Origin: Methylophaga thalassica
GTDB taxonomy: Bacteria; Pseudomonadota; Gammaproteobacteria; Nitrosococcales; Methylophagaceae
Direction of reading: 5' to 3'
DNA length: 64,000 nt
Assembly: GCF_030159795.1 (NCBI RefSeq)
Contig: NZ_BSND01000006.1
Coordinates: forward strand, 186,001 to 250,000
How positions within the stretch are numbered: the first letter of the stretch is position 1; every line of letters begins with the position of its first letter. The notes below the pieces were generated by a model, which saw only the letters and a program-made list of their open reading frames with translations, made no database searches and was not told the DNA's origin. The translations under genes were made by a program, and so were the position numbers. Of the stretch, positions 25,025 through 33,045 are shown one piece after another.

Positions 25025-25477
25025 CTAACTTTTTGTACCAAGCGTCATTGGTTGAAAGCTAATACCATCTTTGACCCCGACAGGGCCTGATTTAGTGAAG
25101 CCAAATTTTAAATAGACGGGCACAGCATAAAGCGAAGAACGCAAAGCATAAGACTGTGATTCAGGCTGCATAGACTTTGCTTGTTGCCATAATTGCTTGG
25201 CAATCCCTTTTCCATGCAACTCTTCACTAACAAACAGGTGATAAAGATGCGATGCAGCCTTGATAGCAATATAGCCTTTTATCTCATCTGCTTCTTCATA
25301 CACAAGATTTAAATAGTCTGGACTCTGGAGACGCGATTCAAATGAACCAGGCTGAATCGAGGATAAAAACCACTCCGGAAGTGGTCTATTCGGGTCCTCA
25401 AGATAGTAGTGTGAAAGTGAGCCAACGAGTTCAGCCAAATCATGTGCATCTTGTTTTGTTGCTATGCGTATACTCAT
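25025..25477 (-). CDS. GNAT-family N-acetyltransferase
   Basis: 150 residues, the usual single-domain length. The acetyl-CoA loop is recognisable in LYHLFVSEELHGKGIAKQLWQQA (motif A, with the V-x4-G-x-G-x-A pattern, where Q/R-x-x-G-x-G/A is written HGKGIA). Motif B follows at ALRSSLYAVPVYLKFGF. The substrate is unknown. It has no strong ribosome site. It stands alone between two gaps, so there is no operon context. Confidence 0.85.
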   Translation of the reverse strand: MSIRIATKQDAHDLAELVGSLSHYYLEDPNRPLPEWFLSSIQPGSFESRLQSPDYLNLVYEEADEIKGYIAIKAASHLYHLFVSEELHGKGIAKQLWQQAKSMQPESQSYALRSSLYAVPVYLKFGFTKSGPVGVKDGISFQPMTLGTKS

Positions 25478-25570
25478 TTTTTAGGCTCAGTACTAAGATC
25501 TCAAAGGTCTGACAGTTTATGCCAAAATGATAGGCAGCCAGACCACGTGTTATACAGATATTACTAAGCC

Positions 25571-26008
25571 CTATTTTACTGTTTCCCCCTCTTCAGCACA
25601 TAGACTCGGTAATACGGCCACAGCCATATCGATCTGGAATGTGTCCTTTTGGTGTTCTTTCAGGAAAAATTGTTGAACACGGTAGGCCTCATGTTCAATG
25701 GCTATTCGGGTTTGGCAATCCATATCCTCAGGTTTTATTTCACCATTTTTATCTTGTAGAAAATGCACCATTTCATGCAGCAAAAAACCTCGGGCACCAT
25801 CGTCGGTTTTCAGATCCATACGGTTGTCATAGAAAATCGTTTCGGTTTGACTATCGTAATAAGCCACGGCAGTACAGTAATCTGAATCACACAGTTTTAT
25901 GGCGAGCGTTTCATGACTGACGGCTTCTATTTTTGGCAGATAGCCAGGATCATCGTACCCAGTCAGAGTGAGTGCCCACACAAGCAGGCTTTGAAGTAGT
26001 ACGTCCAT
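25571..26008 (-). CDS. Small exported HExxH metallopeptidase-like protein
   Basis: 145 residues. A short hydrophobic N-terminus (VLLQSLLVWALTLTG) may be a signal peptide. The sequence GFLLHEMVHFLQDKNG carries HEMVH, a zinc-protease HExxH helix; a third ligand could be Glu in IEHEAYRVQQFFL (about 109-121). Cys pairs (CDSDYC and others) suggest a periplasmic location. GGAGG lies upstream of the ATG. It follows a lipoprotein gene by 17 bases, so the two probably form an operon. Activity is only inferred from the motif. Confidence 0.68.
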   Translation of the reverse strand: MDVLLQSLLVWALTLTGYDDPGYLPKIEAVSHETLAIKLCDSDYCTAVAYYDSQTETIFYDNRMDLKTDDGARGFLLHEMVHFLQDKNGEIKPEDMDCQTRIAIEHEAYRVQQFFLKEHQKDTFQIDMAVAVLPSLCAEEGETVK

Positions 26009-26025
26009 ATCATCTCCCTCCCTGA

Positions 26026-26562
26026 TTAAATAAGTTCAAACAATGTCTTCATCGCCTGCTCATGATCAATATTCTGTTGTCGTAGGTTGCTATAGTTTGC
26101 GATCAGCTCACCAAACACATATTTCCCATTCACGGCCGGCAAGTAATGGGCAAAATCTACCAGCAACTCGTCCTGATCTGCTTCTATGCCTTTATCTGCC
26201 AACTGCCGTGTCACTTGCACTAAGCGATTGCTAACAACCCGTTTATCCTCATGAACGTGGGGCAATATTTTGTCCAGCAAAGATTGGTAATAAAACACAT
26301 CACGACCGGGATCATGCTCAGACTTTTGTTGATATAAGGACAGTAACCAGACTTCGGGTGGCGTAGGATCAGCTACCGACAGCATTTCTTTTGGTTTTTC
26401 TTCAGGCATGCCAGACTGCAAATTAGCAGGTACAGGAGCTACGGCAGTGAAGTCGCCGTCATCCTGACTAAAATCGTCTTGCGAAAACTCATCATCATTG
26501 CAAGCAGCAAGTGTCAAAACTGACATACAAACAATAACGATCTTTGTGCATTTTTTTCTCAT
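26026..26562 (-). CDS. Lipoprotein of unknown function
   Basis: 178 residues. The lipoprotein signal MRKKCTKIVIVCMSVLTLAACND has the lipobox LAAC, so Cys22 is the acylation site. An acidic disordered stretch follows (DDEFSQDDFSQDD repeats), then a helical domain of about 100 residues. The start at 26562 has GAGGG 6 bases upstream; the longer frame from 26631 would bury the signal. It lies 17 bases upstream of the HExxH protein gene and may act with it in the periplasm. Confidence 0.72.
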   Translation of the reverse strand: MRKKCTKIVIVCMSVLTLAACNDDEFSQDDFSQDDGDFTAVAPVPANLQSGMPEEKPKEMLSVADPTPPEVWLLSLYQQKSEHDPGRDVFYYQSLLDKILPHVHEDKRVVSNRLVQVTRQLADKGIEADQDELLVDFAHYLPAVNGKYVFGELIANYSNLRQQNIDHEQAMKTLFELI

Positions 26563-26916
26563 AATTGGCCCTCCTTGGCTCAGATTTCGCCGGGTGGTGT
26601 GAAATTTGTGTAGATGAAAAAAGGAAGTCACCAGCCCCGATGCTGAAATACCCTGAAGTGGCGCTATTTACTGGGTCAAAGCCACTCCAAACAGGACTAT
26701 TTCATAATAAAATTAATGCCTTATTCATTGGCCCAGCTAAGGACAAAAGACCTGTTATCCGCTCAATTTATCTAAACATCACTCACCTTATTATCAAAAT
26801 AAAAACTCTGTAACGGTGGCATGATCAAAAACCGATAAGATAAACAGGCATAATTCATTTGTGTTTTTAAAAGTAAATTTGTACCTTTCTAAACATCAAC
26901 TAGAAAGATAATTTGC
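26563..26916. other. Intergenic region between divergent genes
   Basis: AT-rich spacer between the lipoprotein gene (minus) and the LysE gene (plus). It must hold both promoters. I see no clear hairpin, repeat or small gene. Confidence 0.4.
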
Positions 26917-27573
26917 ATGGATTTTGGTTTAGTTAGTATTTTTTTCGCGGTGGCAGTTGCTCATTTTCTTGCTTTATTAAGCCCCGGCCCGGACTTTGTC
27001 TTAGTGGTGAAAAGTGCCATGAAGGGTCATCGTAAAAATGCCATCGGCGTGGCATTAGGCATTGCCACAGCCAATGCGGTTTATATTGGTTTATGTCTTG
27101 TTGGTGTTGGCGCCATCCTGGCTGCGTCGGTTTCATTGATGATGGCATTAAAAATTATCGGTGGCTTATTTCTGCTTTATTTAGCCTTTCATGTCCTCAA
27201 AGCCCCTAAGTCAGATTATCGGGAGCTGACTATCTCATCGGCTAACAACACTGAATTAGTAAAAATCAGCTTTATCAAACAATGCATCACCGGTTTTATG
27301 TCCGGCATACTGAACCCAAAAAACTTACTGTTTTATTTAAGCTTATTCACCGTGGCGCTGACACCAGAGGTTAGTCTTGAGTTTAAAATCCTGCTGGGCG
27401 TCTGGATGACACTGATCGTGTTTTGCTGGGATGTGGCCATCATTTATCTATTATCCAAACAAACGGTGAGAAATAAATTCACCCGACTCTCGTTTTATAT
27501 TGATAAAGCCACAGGCGTTATCTTGGGAACCATTGGATTTAACATCGTGAAGTCTGTTCTTATCAGGCAGTAA
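26917..27573 (+). CDS. LysE/RhtB-family exporter
   Basis: 218 residues, six predicted membrane helices. The signature LLSPGPDFVLVVKSAMKGHRK at about 20-40 is typical of RhtB/RhtC-type exporters of homoserine, threonine or related amino acids. The second half includes FMSGILNPKNLLFYLSLFT, the other conserved family block with the NPK turn. The substrate is not defined. It is convergent with the MerR gene and not in an obvious operon. It is a second, distinct member of the family (the other ends at 4589). Confidence 0.9.
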   Translation: MDFGLVSIFFAVAVAHFLALLSPGPDFVLVVKSAMKGHRKNAIGVALGIATANAVYIGLCLVGVGAILAASVSLMMALKIIGGLFLLYLAFHVLKAPKSDYRELTISSANNTELVKISFIKQCITGFMSGILNPKNLLFYLSLFTVALTPEVSLEFKILLGVWMTLIVFCWDVAIIYLLSKQTVRNKFTRLSFYIDKATGVILGTIGFNIVKSVLIRQ

Positions 27574-27604
27574 GTAATCACTTATTTACAGCGAGCATTA
27601 CAAA

Positions 27605-28003
27605 TTAAGCTTTTGGCCTACCCCATCTTTTAGTAGCAATGTTGAGCAAACGACGGAAGGTCCTACACTCCAAGTGATTTGCTGCTTTACATGCTGCAGC
27701 ATGTCGTAAGCCATCTCTCATCGCCGTCATCTGTTTGATTTTTTCGTCCAATTCAGTTGCCCTTGTTAACAACAACTCTCTATCAATATCCACGGTATCA
27801 GGTAGCAGCATGGAACGAATTTCATCCAGAGATAATCCGGCATTCCGACCTAATGTGATTAATGCTAATCGCTCTAAAATATCTGATGAAAACGTTCTGG
27901 TTAAACCTTTTCGTCCAGTGGATTGAATCAGCCCCTTTTCTTCGTAATAGCGTATGGTCGAAGTGGGCAGATTGGACTGTTTAGCTACATCACCTATTTT
28001 CAT
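27605..28003 (-). CDS. MerR-family regulator
   Basis: 132 residues. The winged HTH (KIGDVAKQSNLPTSTIRYYE, then EKGLIQSTGRKGLTRTF) is followed by a long dimerisation helix (about 78-110). It has two C-terminal Cys (AAACKAANHLECR) that could sense metal or electrophiles, but the pattern does not match MerR, CueR or ZntR exactly. A 20-base palindrome of MerR type lies between it and the divergent methyltransferase gene, so it probably controls that gene and itself. Confidence 0.9.
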   Translation of the reverse strand: MKIGDVAKQSNLPTSTIRYYEEKGLIQSTGRKGLTRTFSSDILERLALITLGRNAGLSLDEIRSMLLPDTVDIDRELLLTRATELDEKIKQMTAMRDGLRHAAACKAANHLECRTFRRLLNIATKRWGRPKA

Positions 28004-28013
28004 CTTTTCGCTC

Positions 28014-28041
28014 TTGACTTCAAGTTGACTTGAAGTAATAC
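28014..28041 (+). promoter_or_regulatory. MerR-type operator and promoter of the methyltransferase gene
   Basis: ACTTCAAGT (28017-28025) and ACTTGAAGT (28028-28036) form a perfect 9-bp inverted repeat with a 2-base spacer. It overlaps a -35 box TTGACT (28014-28019) and reaches a -10-like TAATAC (28036-28041) or TACCAT (28039-28044). A dyad filling the spacer is how MerR-family activators work. The downstream ATG is at 28079. Confidence 0.82.
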
Positions 28042-28078
28042 CATCTCTTTCATACCCAGAGCAATAGATGGAGAAAGC

Positions 28079-28687
28079 ATGATGTGGGATGAACGATACG
28101 ATACCGATGATTATGTTTATGGCATTAACCCCAATGACTTTTTAAAAGACAATGTGCAAGCCATTCCCAAAGGGCACGTACTTAGTCTCGCTGAAGGTGA
28201 AGGTCGAAATGCCGTTTTCATGGCGAAACAAGGTTATACCGTTACCGCCGTAGACGCCTCAGCCGTCGGCCTGAAGAAAGCCAAACGGTTGGCAGAAAAA
28301 AACGATGTAAAGATTGAATGTATTCATGCTGACTTAGCTGACTTTGATCTCGGAAAATCTCAATGGGATGGCATCATTTCAATATTCTGCCCGCTGCCAC
28401 CAGCCGTCAGAAAATCGCTTTATAAAAACGTCATACGTGGACTAAAACCAAACGATGTATTTTTACTGGAAGCCTATACGCCTGAACAACTTCACTATGG
28501 TACTGGCGGTGGCTCATCTGTTGAATTGATGCAGACCAAACAAACGCTCATCAATGAATTACCTGGCTTAACTTTTCAGCATTTATCAGAAATCGAGAGA
28601 GATGTCACGGAAGGTGTTTACCATACTGGACTCGCCTCAGTTGTTCAGGCTATTGCAGTAAAAAATGCCTTATTGGAACCCAACTGA
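28079..28687 (+). CDS. Class I SAM-dependent methyltransferase
   Basis: 202 residues. It opens WDERYDTDDYVYGINPNDFL, a start shared with TehB/thiopurine-type methyltransferases. SAM motif I is LSLAEGEGRNAVFMAKQG, with an acidic end to strand 2 (VDAS). GGAGAAAGC precedes the ATG. It is controlled by the divergent MerR regulator, so its substrate may be the toxic compound sensed by MerR (metalloid, halide, thiol or electrophile); this is inference from context only. Confidence 0.88.
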   Translation: MMWDERYDTDDYVYGINPNDFLKDNVQAIPKGHVLSLAEGEGRNAVFMAKQGYTVTAVDASAVGLKKAKRLAEKNDVKIECIHADLADFDLGKSQWDGIISIFCPLPPAVRKSLYKNVIRGLKPNDVFLLEAYTPEQLHYGTGGGSSVELMQTKQTLINELPGLTFQHLSEIERDVTEGVYHTGLASVVQAIAVKNALLEPN

Positions 28688-28843
28688 GCAGGAGTAACTC
28701 TGATACACCTATCAAGGCTGTGGTTTTCTCGTGCTCCCTATCTGCTATGATGACCAGCGTTCAAATAGCTCAGATATAACAATAAAAACACCCTAGCTGC
28801 TGATAATACATTTCAAATTAATAAAACCAATGAGAGAAAAAGA

Positions 28844-29128
28844 ATGAGTGAAAATTCAAGCAAAACATTTCAAGAACGTGTCGATGAGTTCGTTGCTATT
28901 GCGAATCAACAAGCAGCGGAAAGTTCGGTAGAAGATGTGAATACAGCAGTGCTATTTTCAGCGGCCCGCTTCAATGCCTTCAGCGTCGCCCGTTCTGTTG
29001 AAAACGCAGAAAATCTGCAAGCCGAAAAACAAGCCGCCATTGAATACTTCACGCAACGTTATGCCGAAATGCTTAACCAAAATCTCGAAGAGTACATCGC
29101 CCGGTTTGATAGCTATACACAGAAGTAA
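28844..29128 (+). CDS. DUF3144 protein
   Basis: 94 residues, wholly helical. The pattern FQERVDEFVAIANQQAAES followed by VNTAVLFSAARFNAF identifies the small DUF3144 family of marine gammaproteobacteria. No catalytic residue is obvious. GAGAGAAAAAGA lies before the ATG. It is a monocistronic gene with a strong terminator 30 bases after the stop. The function is unknown. Confidence 0.82.
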   Translation: MSENSSKTFQERVDEFVAIANQQAAESSVEDVNTAVLFSAARFNAFSVARSVENAENLQAEKQAAIEYFTQRYAEMLNQNLEEYIARFDSYTQK

Positions 29129-29157
29129 TTGATCACAAACGCCATATAAACTTCAAC

Positions 29158-29192
29158 AAAAAGGGCAAATCCTTACTGACTTGCCCTTTTTT
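29158..29192. terminator. Bidirectional terminator between DUF3144 and cold-shock genes
   Basis: AAAAAGGGCAA (29158-29168) pairs with TTGCCCTTTTT (29181-29191). T runs follow on both strands, so it can end the DUF3144 transcript (plus) and the cold-shock gene transcript (minus). Confidence 0.88.
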
Positions 29193-29208
29193 ATGACCGA
29201 GAACGAGC

Positions 29209-29418
29209 TTATACGGCTACGATGTTCTCAGCTTGTGGTCCTTTTGCGCCCTGAGTCACAGTGAACTCAACTTTCTGGCCTTCTGCTAAGGTTTTGAAAC
29301 CTGAGCTAGTAATAGCACTGAAATGGGCAAATACGTCTGCTCCAGACTCTTGTTCGATAAAACCGAAACCTTTCGCTTCGTTAAACCACTTTACTGTTCC
29401 ATTAACTGTGTTTGACAT
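29209..29418 (-). CDS. Cold-shock domain protein (CspA family)
   Basis: 69 residues, the exact family length. It contains TGTVKWFNE-type strand 1 ([19 protein letters not shown]), RNP1 (KGFGFI) and RNP2 (VFAHF), which bind single-stranded RNA and DNA. It acts as an RNA chaperone in the cytosol. Upstream (29419-29600) is a long, AT-rich leader typical of csp genes, where temperature-dependent mRNA folding often regulates translation; I did not resolve its fold. It is a core gene, flanked on the left by a bidirectional terminator. Confidence 0.95.
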   Translation of the reverse strand: MSNTVNGTVKWFNEAKGFGFIEQESGADVFAHFSAITSSGFKTLAEGQKVEFTVTQGAKGPQAENIVAV

Positions 29419-29709
29419 AATAATTACCTGAATTTTAAATATAAAAATGCCTCTAGAGGCGTGAATAGCGTGAAAACGAGCTGGAATCTAGAAACTTCAG
29501 GACGGGGAATTACGAATAAAACAACGAGATGGAGAGTATAAATAAAAGTCTTACTTTCGAGCTGGGTACACAGTATAGGGTTTCATTGGGAATGTACAGA
29601 TATTAATTCACTGATGTTATTACGTTATTTCTCCTCATTGCTATTATTCACCAGCAAAGAGGATGTTGTTGAACATAAAATCAAACTTGTTGACACTATT
29701 GATTCATTT

Positions 29710-30111
29710 TTACTCTGACCTTAAATATCGCAACAAAAACTTAATTAATAAACCCACCAAAAGAAAGACGTGGAGAACAACGAATCCAAAGAAAAAGAAT
29801 GATGCTAAAACAAGTACCCAAATTACCGGATTAATAACCAGTGATAGCCAAGAAAATAAGGCTACATTGAGCCAACCATTAAAGAAACGACTTCCTTTGA
29901 TATGCCACCGATAACTAGCGAAATAGGCAAAAACAGCAGGAGGTACAGCGACCGAAATTAGTAGAATTGGCTCACTAGAAAAATACCAACCTATTGGAGA
30001 ATTGGGCGCTCTGGGGACAAAGGCAGCATCAGTAAGTAATAGTGAAACAACACCTGCAAGCCCGAACATTAATGAAGTGATAATTAAAATTCGCTTCTGG
30101 AGATTCTTCAT
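29710..30111 (-). CDS. Four-helix membrane protein, cassette-borne
   Basis: 133 residues with four hydrophobic helices (about 8-28, 46-65, 80-98 and 102-128). Its ATG lies only 5 bases after the GTTAGGT core of the attC site at 30117-30195, just where a promoterless cassette gene begins. No family recognised. No clear ribosome site (GGTACAAA precedes the ATG), another common property of cassette genes. The minus-strand attC that should close this cassette, expected below 29710, is not clear; GTTCAAC near 29670 may be a remnant. Confidence 0.62.
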   Translation of the reverse strand: MKNLQKRILIITSLMFGLAGVVSLLLTDAAFVPRAPNSPIGWYFSSEPILLISVAVPPAVFAYFASYRWHIKGSRFFNGWLNVALFSWLSLVINPVIWVLVLASFFFFGFVVLHVFLLVGLLIKFLLRYLRSE

Positions 30112-30116
30112 TTTGT

Positions 30117-30195
30117 ACCTAACATCGCGTTAAAGGTTATAACGTCAAAGGTCACCGGCAGACGGTAGGACGTCCGGTGCACCGCTTTGTTGGGC
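30117..30195 (-). mobile_element. attC integron recombination site
   Basis: On the minus strand the site runs from GCCCAAC (perfect RYYYAAC) to GTTAGGT (perfect GTTRRRY), 79 bp. The inner arms AACAAAGCGGTGCACCGGAC and GTCTGCCGGTGACCTTTG form an imperfect stem with unpaired bases, the hallmark of attC. The upstream gene ends within it and the next gene begins 5 bases after it. This is the clearest attC in the window. Confidence 0.85.
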
Positions 30196-32604
30196 ATTTT
30201 CTTCACCAATACTTTGAAGTAGTGCCGAATATTGATCGGGGTCCTTCTCTTGGATTTTTCGCAAAATGAATGCTGCTGTGGTCTTCATCTCTGGAACATC
30301 AATTGGTAAAACGCTTCGCTCAAATACACCCGCCAAATGAGAAAACTCGTTGTTAATTCGATCCGTAAGTGATGCGGCCAATGCATCTTCTCCGAAAAAT
30401 CGCGCCAATTTGTCATCTTTCTCTACAGCATTGGGGTATTTGTAGTACAAGAATGCTTCAAGGAACTTACGGGCGTTGTTCCCAAAATTGTAGTAGCAGT
30501 CATGGTTTTCATTACACTCAATTTGCGCGTGGGCACATTTGTAAATTTGATGGAACAAGAAATTGAATTCTGTGACGTAGTTCTTCAGATACCGAGGCAT
30601 CAATGTAATGTCACTGACTTGTTCCGTTCGGTTAATGATGAAATATTGAGATTTGTTTTTGGCCAAAGCACCCGGAAGCCTCTTCAGGTACTTCAAAAAG
30701 TCCAGGTTATGGGTCGAAACAAACAACTGCTTAAAACGGTCGCGTTCTTTTAGCTCTCCTCCATCTTCATATTTCTCAGGCGAGACAATCTTTGCATTGA
30801 TCAGGCTGTAAACAAAAAAGATATGGTTTGCATCCAAGCTGGAAATGGGGTCATCAATCCAGATGATCGGCTGATTGCCTTTAGTCTCAATATCCTCAAG
30901 TTTTGCCATGAAGTAACAGAAAGCAATCAGGCTGCATTCGCCCTCGCTAAGATGGAAAGCTTTTTTGTCGTTTCGTGTTACCTCAAACCTGTATCCGGAC
31001 GACGCGTCACCCGGGGTTTCTTCAATGGCTTTGAGTGAGAGAGACTGGTGGCCGAAAAAATTGTTCAGATAATCGTTTACCCGGTCAGCTCCCTTGCTTT
31101 CATCTTTTAGCTGGGCCTTCAGTTCATTGATCTTTTCTCGTTTTGCATCAACTTTTTCTTTTGCGGTATTTTTATCTTCCTCCGCTTTGCCCATAGCTTC
31201 ATTCAGTGCCTCAATGGCCGTACACTCATCTCCATATTTAATGTCGTTTATGAATGTATAGACTTCATGGAGGCGGAGAGCCGCACGAGCTTCAGATTGG
31301 TCAGCGCTTAGTGAAGCTGTAAACTGGTTGGATTCGTTTCTGAGCTGCTCATACGAATCCCTGCTCGCATTCAGATCTTCTTCAACAGACTCAGGTGTTT
31401 TAAACTCAAGAGGCGCAAAAATGTCATCTCTTCGTTTTTCGACCTGTTCTTTTATGGAGTCCAGGCTCTGACTGTAAGACGTTGATAAGGTCGACAACTG
31501 TTCTGCCAATGAATCCAAGTCGGCTGTAAAGTTAGAGTAGAAATCCGAGTTTTTGATTTTCAGTAGATTAGGAACCCGTGCTCGCTCACGTTCAATCGAT
31601 CCAAGCAGGGATTCCAATGCTTGACGAAGCTCTTCAGACTCCTGATTAAAATGCTTGTCCAGTTTCTCCCACAAATCTTCAGGGAGGTCGCTGCCACAAA
31701 ATGCGCACTTATCTCTTTTCTTTTGATGGTGGCCCCGACCAGTTCTCACCCACGAAGCCAAAGCCGCATCGTTTAGCAATTCCTGAATTGGATCAGATGC
31801 CTGGATCTTTTTTTCAAGGAGCTCTTTAGCCTTTAAAGTGATCGCAGTGTATTGAAGGTTAAATGATGATGATTCTGAGATCTCCGTTTTGGGTTCTTCT
31901 CTAAGGAGGTCGTGAAACTTGCCCACCTGCTCATCAGTAGGCGGAGAATAGGTGTCTTTGGTAATAGTCGAGATGTCTTTTTTTATTTTGGTAACATTGT
32001 AGATGGCATCACCAAACGCTTTATTGTGTTTAATTCCAGTGCCTGCCTTATTAGCTTTATCACTTAGCTTTTTCTCCAATTCTGAAGACTTGTCGCCATG
32101 GGCCTTTTGGGCTCTTTTGAATTTTTCATCAGCCCCGAGGAGTTCTCCTATCAGTCCAGACTTGTCCTCTTCGCCACCAAGTTCGGCTTCATGCTTCTCA
32201 ATTTCTTCCTCAAGCTTTGTGTTGTCTTCACCCAAGATGGCGAATGAATTGATGGTCTGCTCGTCGTCAACAATGAAGCGCAGGTTGTCCCGGACAAAGT
32301 CCTCATTGAAAACCCGAACGACCTGACCATGACGGGTTAGTGAGTTTTGTGAGGCAGTGCTGCCGCCATCAAAAGACAATTGAAATTCAGGTGAACTATA
32401 TTTGTCTGAGATTAAGCTGGTTTCGAGAGCTCTAAAAATCCGAGATAGCGTTGTTTTGCCAGAATAGTTACGGCCATAAAAAATGTTGATCTTTTTAAAC
32501 TCAGCGATGTTGTTGCCGCCATCTCGTACAGATGTCGCCCATCGAAAGTCCTGAAAAACTGCCATGTTTTTGATCGAATCAATCTTCTTAATTTCGCCGC
32601 TCAT
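30145..32604 (-). CDS. RloC/PrrC-like AAA_13 ATPase, probable anticodon nuclease
   Basis: 819 residues. An ABC-type ATPase with Walker A GRNYSGKTT (44-52), the AAA_13 hallmark VRVFNEDFVRDNLRF (96-110), coiled coils with a zinc-hook-like CAFC (300-303), signature LSEGE (552-556), Walker B IIWIDDP (580-586) and the H-loop His632. The C-terminal domain has R712-x3-E716 in NNARKFLEAF and His756 in NNEFSHL, matching the Arg-Glu-His triad known for PrrC/RloC anticodon nucleases. RloC enzymes have the hook and cut tRNA at the wobble base in response to phage or DNA damage. No restriction-modification genes are adjacent. Its last 16 codons (AQQSGAPDVLPSAGDL) lie within the attC site. Confidence 0.82.
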   Translation of the reverse strand: MSGEIKKIDSIKNMAVFQDFRWATSVRDGGNNIAEFKKINIFYGRNYSGKTTLSRIFRALETSLISDKYSSPEFQLSFDGGSTASQNSLTRHGQVVRVFNEDFVRDNLRFIVDDEQTINSFAILGEDNTKLEEEIEKHEAELGGEEDKSGLIGELLGADEKFKRAQKAHGDKSSELEKKLSDKANKAGTGIKHNKAFGDAIYNVTKIKKDISTITKDTYSPPTDEQVGKFHDLLREEPKTEISESSSFNLQYTAITLKAKELLEKKIQASDPIQELLNDAALASWVRTGRGHHQKKRDKCAFCGSDLPEDLWEKLDKHFNQESEELRQALESLLGSIERERARVPNLLKIKNSDFYSNFTADLDSLAEQLSTLSTSYSQSLDSIKEQVEKRRDDIFAPLEFKTPESVEEDLNASRDSYEQLRNESNQFTASLSADQSEARAALRLHEVYTFINDIKYGDECTAIEALNEAMGKAEEDKNTAKEKVDAKREKINELKAQLKDESKGADRVNDYLNNFFGHQSLSLKAIEETPGDASSGYRFEVTRNDKKAFHLSEGECSLIAFCYFMAKLEDIETKGNQPIIWIDDPISSLDANHIFFVYSLINAKIVSPEKYEDGGELKERDRFKQLFVSTHNLDFLKYLKRLPGALAKNKSQYFIINRTEQVSDITLMPRYLKNYVTEFNFLFHQIYKCAHAQIECNENHDCYYNFGNNARKFLEAFLYYKYPNAVEKDDKLARFFGEDALAASLTDRINNEFSHLAGVFERSVLPIDVPEMKTTAAFILRKIQEKDPDQYSALLQSIGEENAQQSGAPDVLPSAGDL

Positions 32605-32623
32605 GCCTGCTCCTGTTTATGAT

Positions 32624-32691
32624 GCCCAACAGTCTGTTTTATGAGGCCAATGGCTTCATAATAAATATTAAAGAAGTCGCTTTATAATTCA
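32624..32691 (-). mobile_element. attC-like half site upstream of the RloC-like gene
   Basis: On the minus strand it ends GTTGGGC (perfect GTTRRRY) 19 bases before the RloC-like ATG. Its 68 bases align without gaps to 11913-11980 with about 57 identities by eye, including the TATGAGGCCA hairpin. The distal arm present at the other copy (12034-12046) is not seen here, so the site may be truncated. The rest of 32605-33045 is AT-rich and holds no convincing gene; a 73-codon frame at 32639-32860 overlaps the repeat and is judged accidental. Confidence 0.6.
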
Positions 32692-32981
32692 GATTTATTA
32701 TTAAATCTCTGATTTTAAAAGATATCGCGATTAATTTTCTTGAGAAATAGAGCCAAACACGTGAAACAGATTGGGAAAATAGAGCCACGTTTTTATTGTC
32801 TGTGGAATGAAGGTATTTTAGGAGTGAGGCATCTACCATCAAAGGAACTCCATTTATCATTTCATTAAATCCATTTGTACAACTAGCCGTTATTACTGAA
32901 AAGCGTATGACGCAAAAATATCAGCTGACTCGAATAGTACAACGGTCACTTTTCCTTGTCGATTAGAGACTTAATATAAAT

Positions 32982-33012
32982 AAGCCCCGATGATAAAAAC
33001 CAGTCGGGGCTT
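32982..33012 (-). terminator. Terminator of the esterase gene
   Basis: AAGCCCCGA (32982-32990) pairs with TCGGGGCTT (33004-33012), with a 13-base loop and an AT-rich tail on the minus strand. It lies 34 bases past the esterase stop and ends the receptor-esterase transcript. Confidence 0.75.
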
Positions 33013-33045
33013 GAGACGTGTCATTAGATATCACAAACGAAATGT

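Noticed and set aside
29419-29709. Closing attC of the four-helix membrane protein cassette
   Set aside because: Only a GTTCAAC core near 29670 was found; no matching GTTRRRY end with a stem could be identified.
29663-29914. Plus-strand frame of 83 codons across the cassette membrane protein
   Set aside because: It is Lys/Thr-rich antisense to a clear membrane protein and has no ribosome site.
32639-32860. 73-codon frame upstream of the RloC-like gene
   Set aside because: It overlaps the attC-like repeat, has no ribosome site or recognisable domain, and lies in AT-rich spacer.
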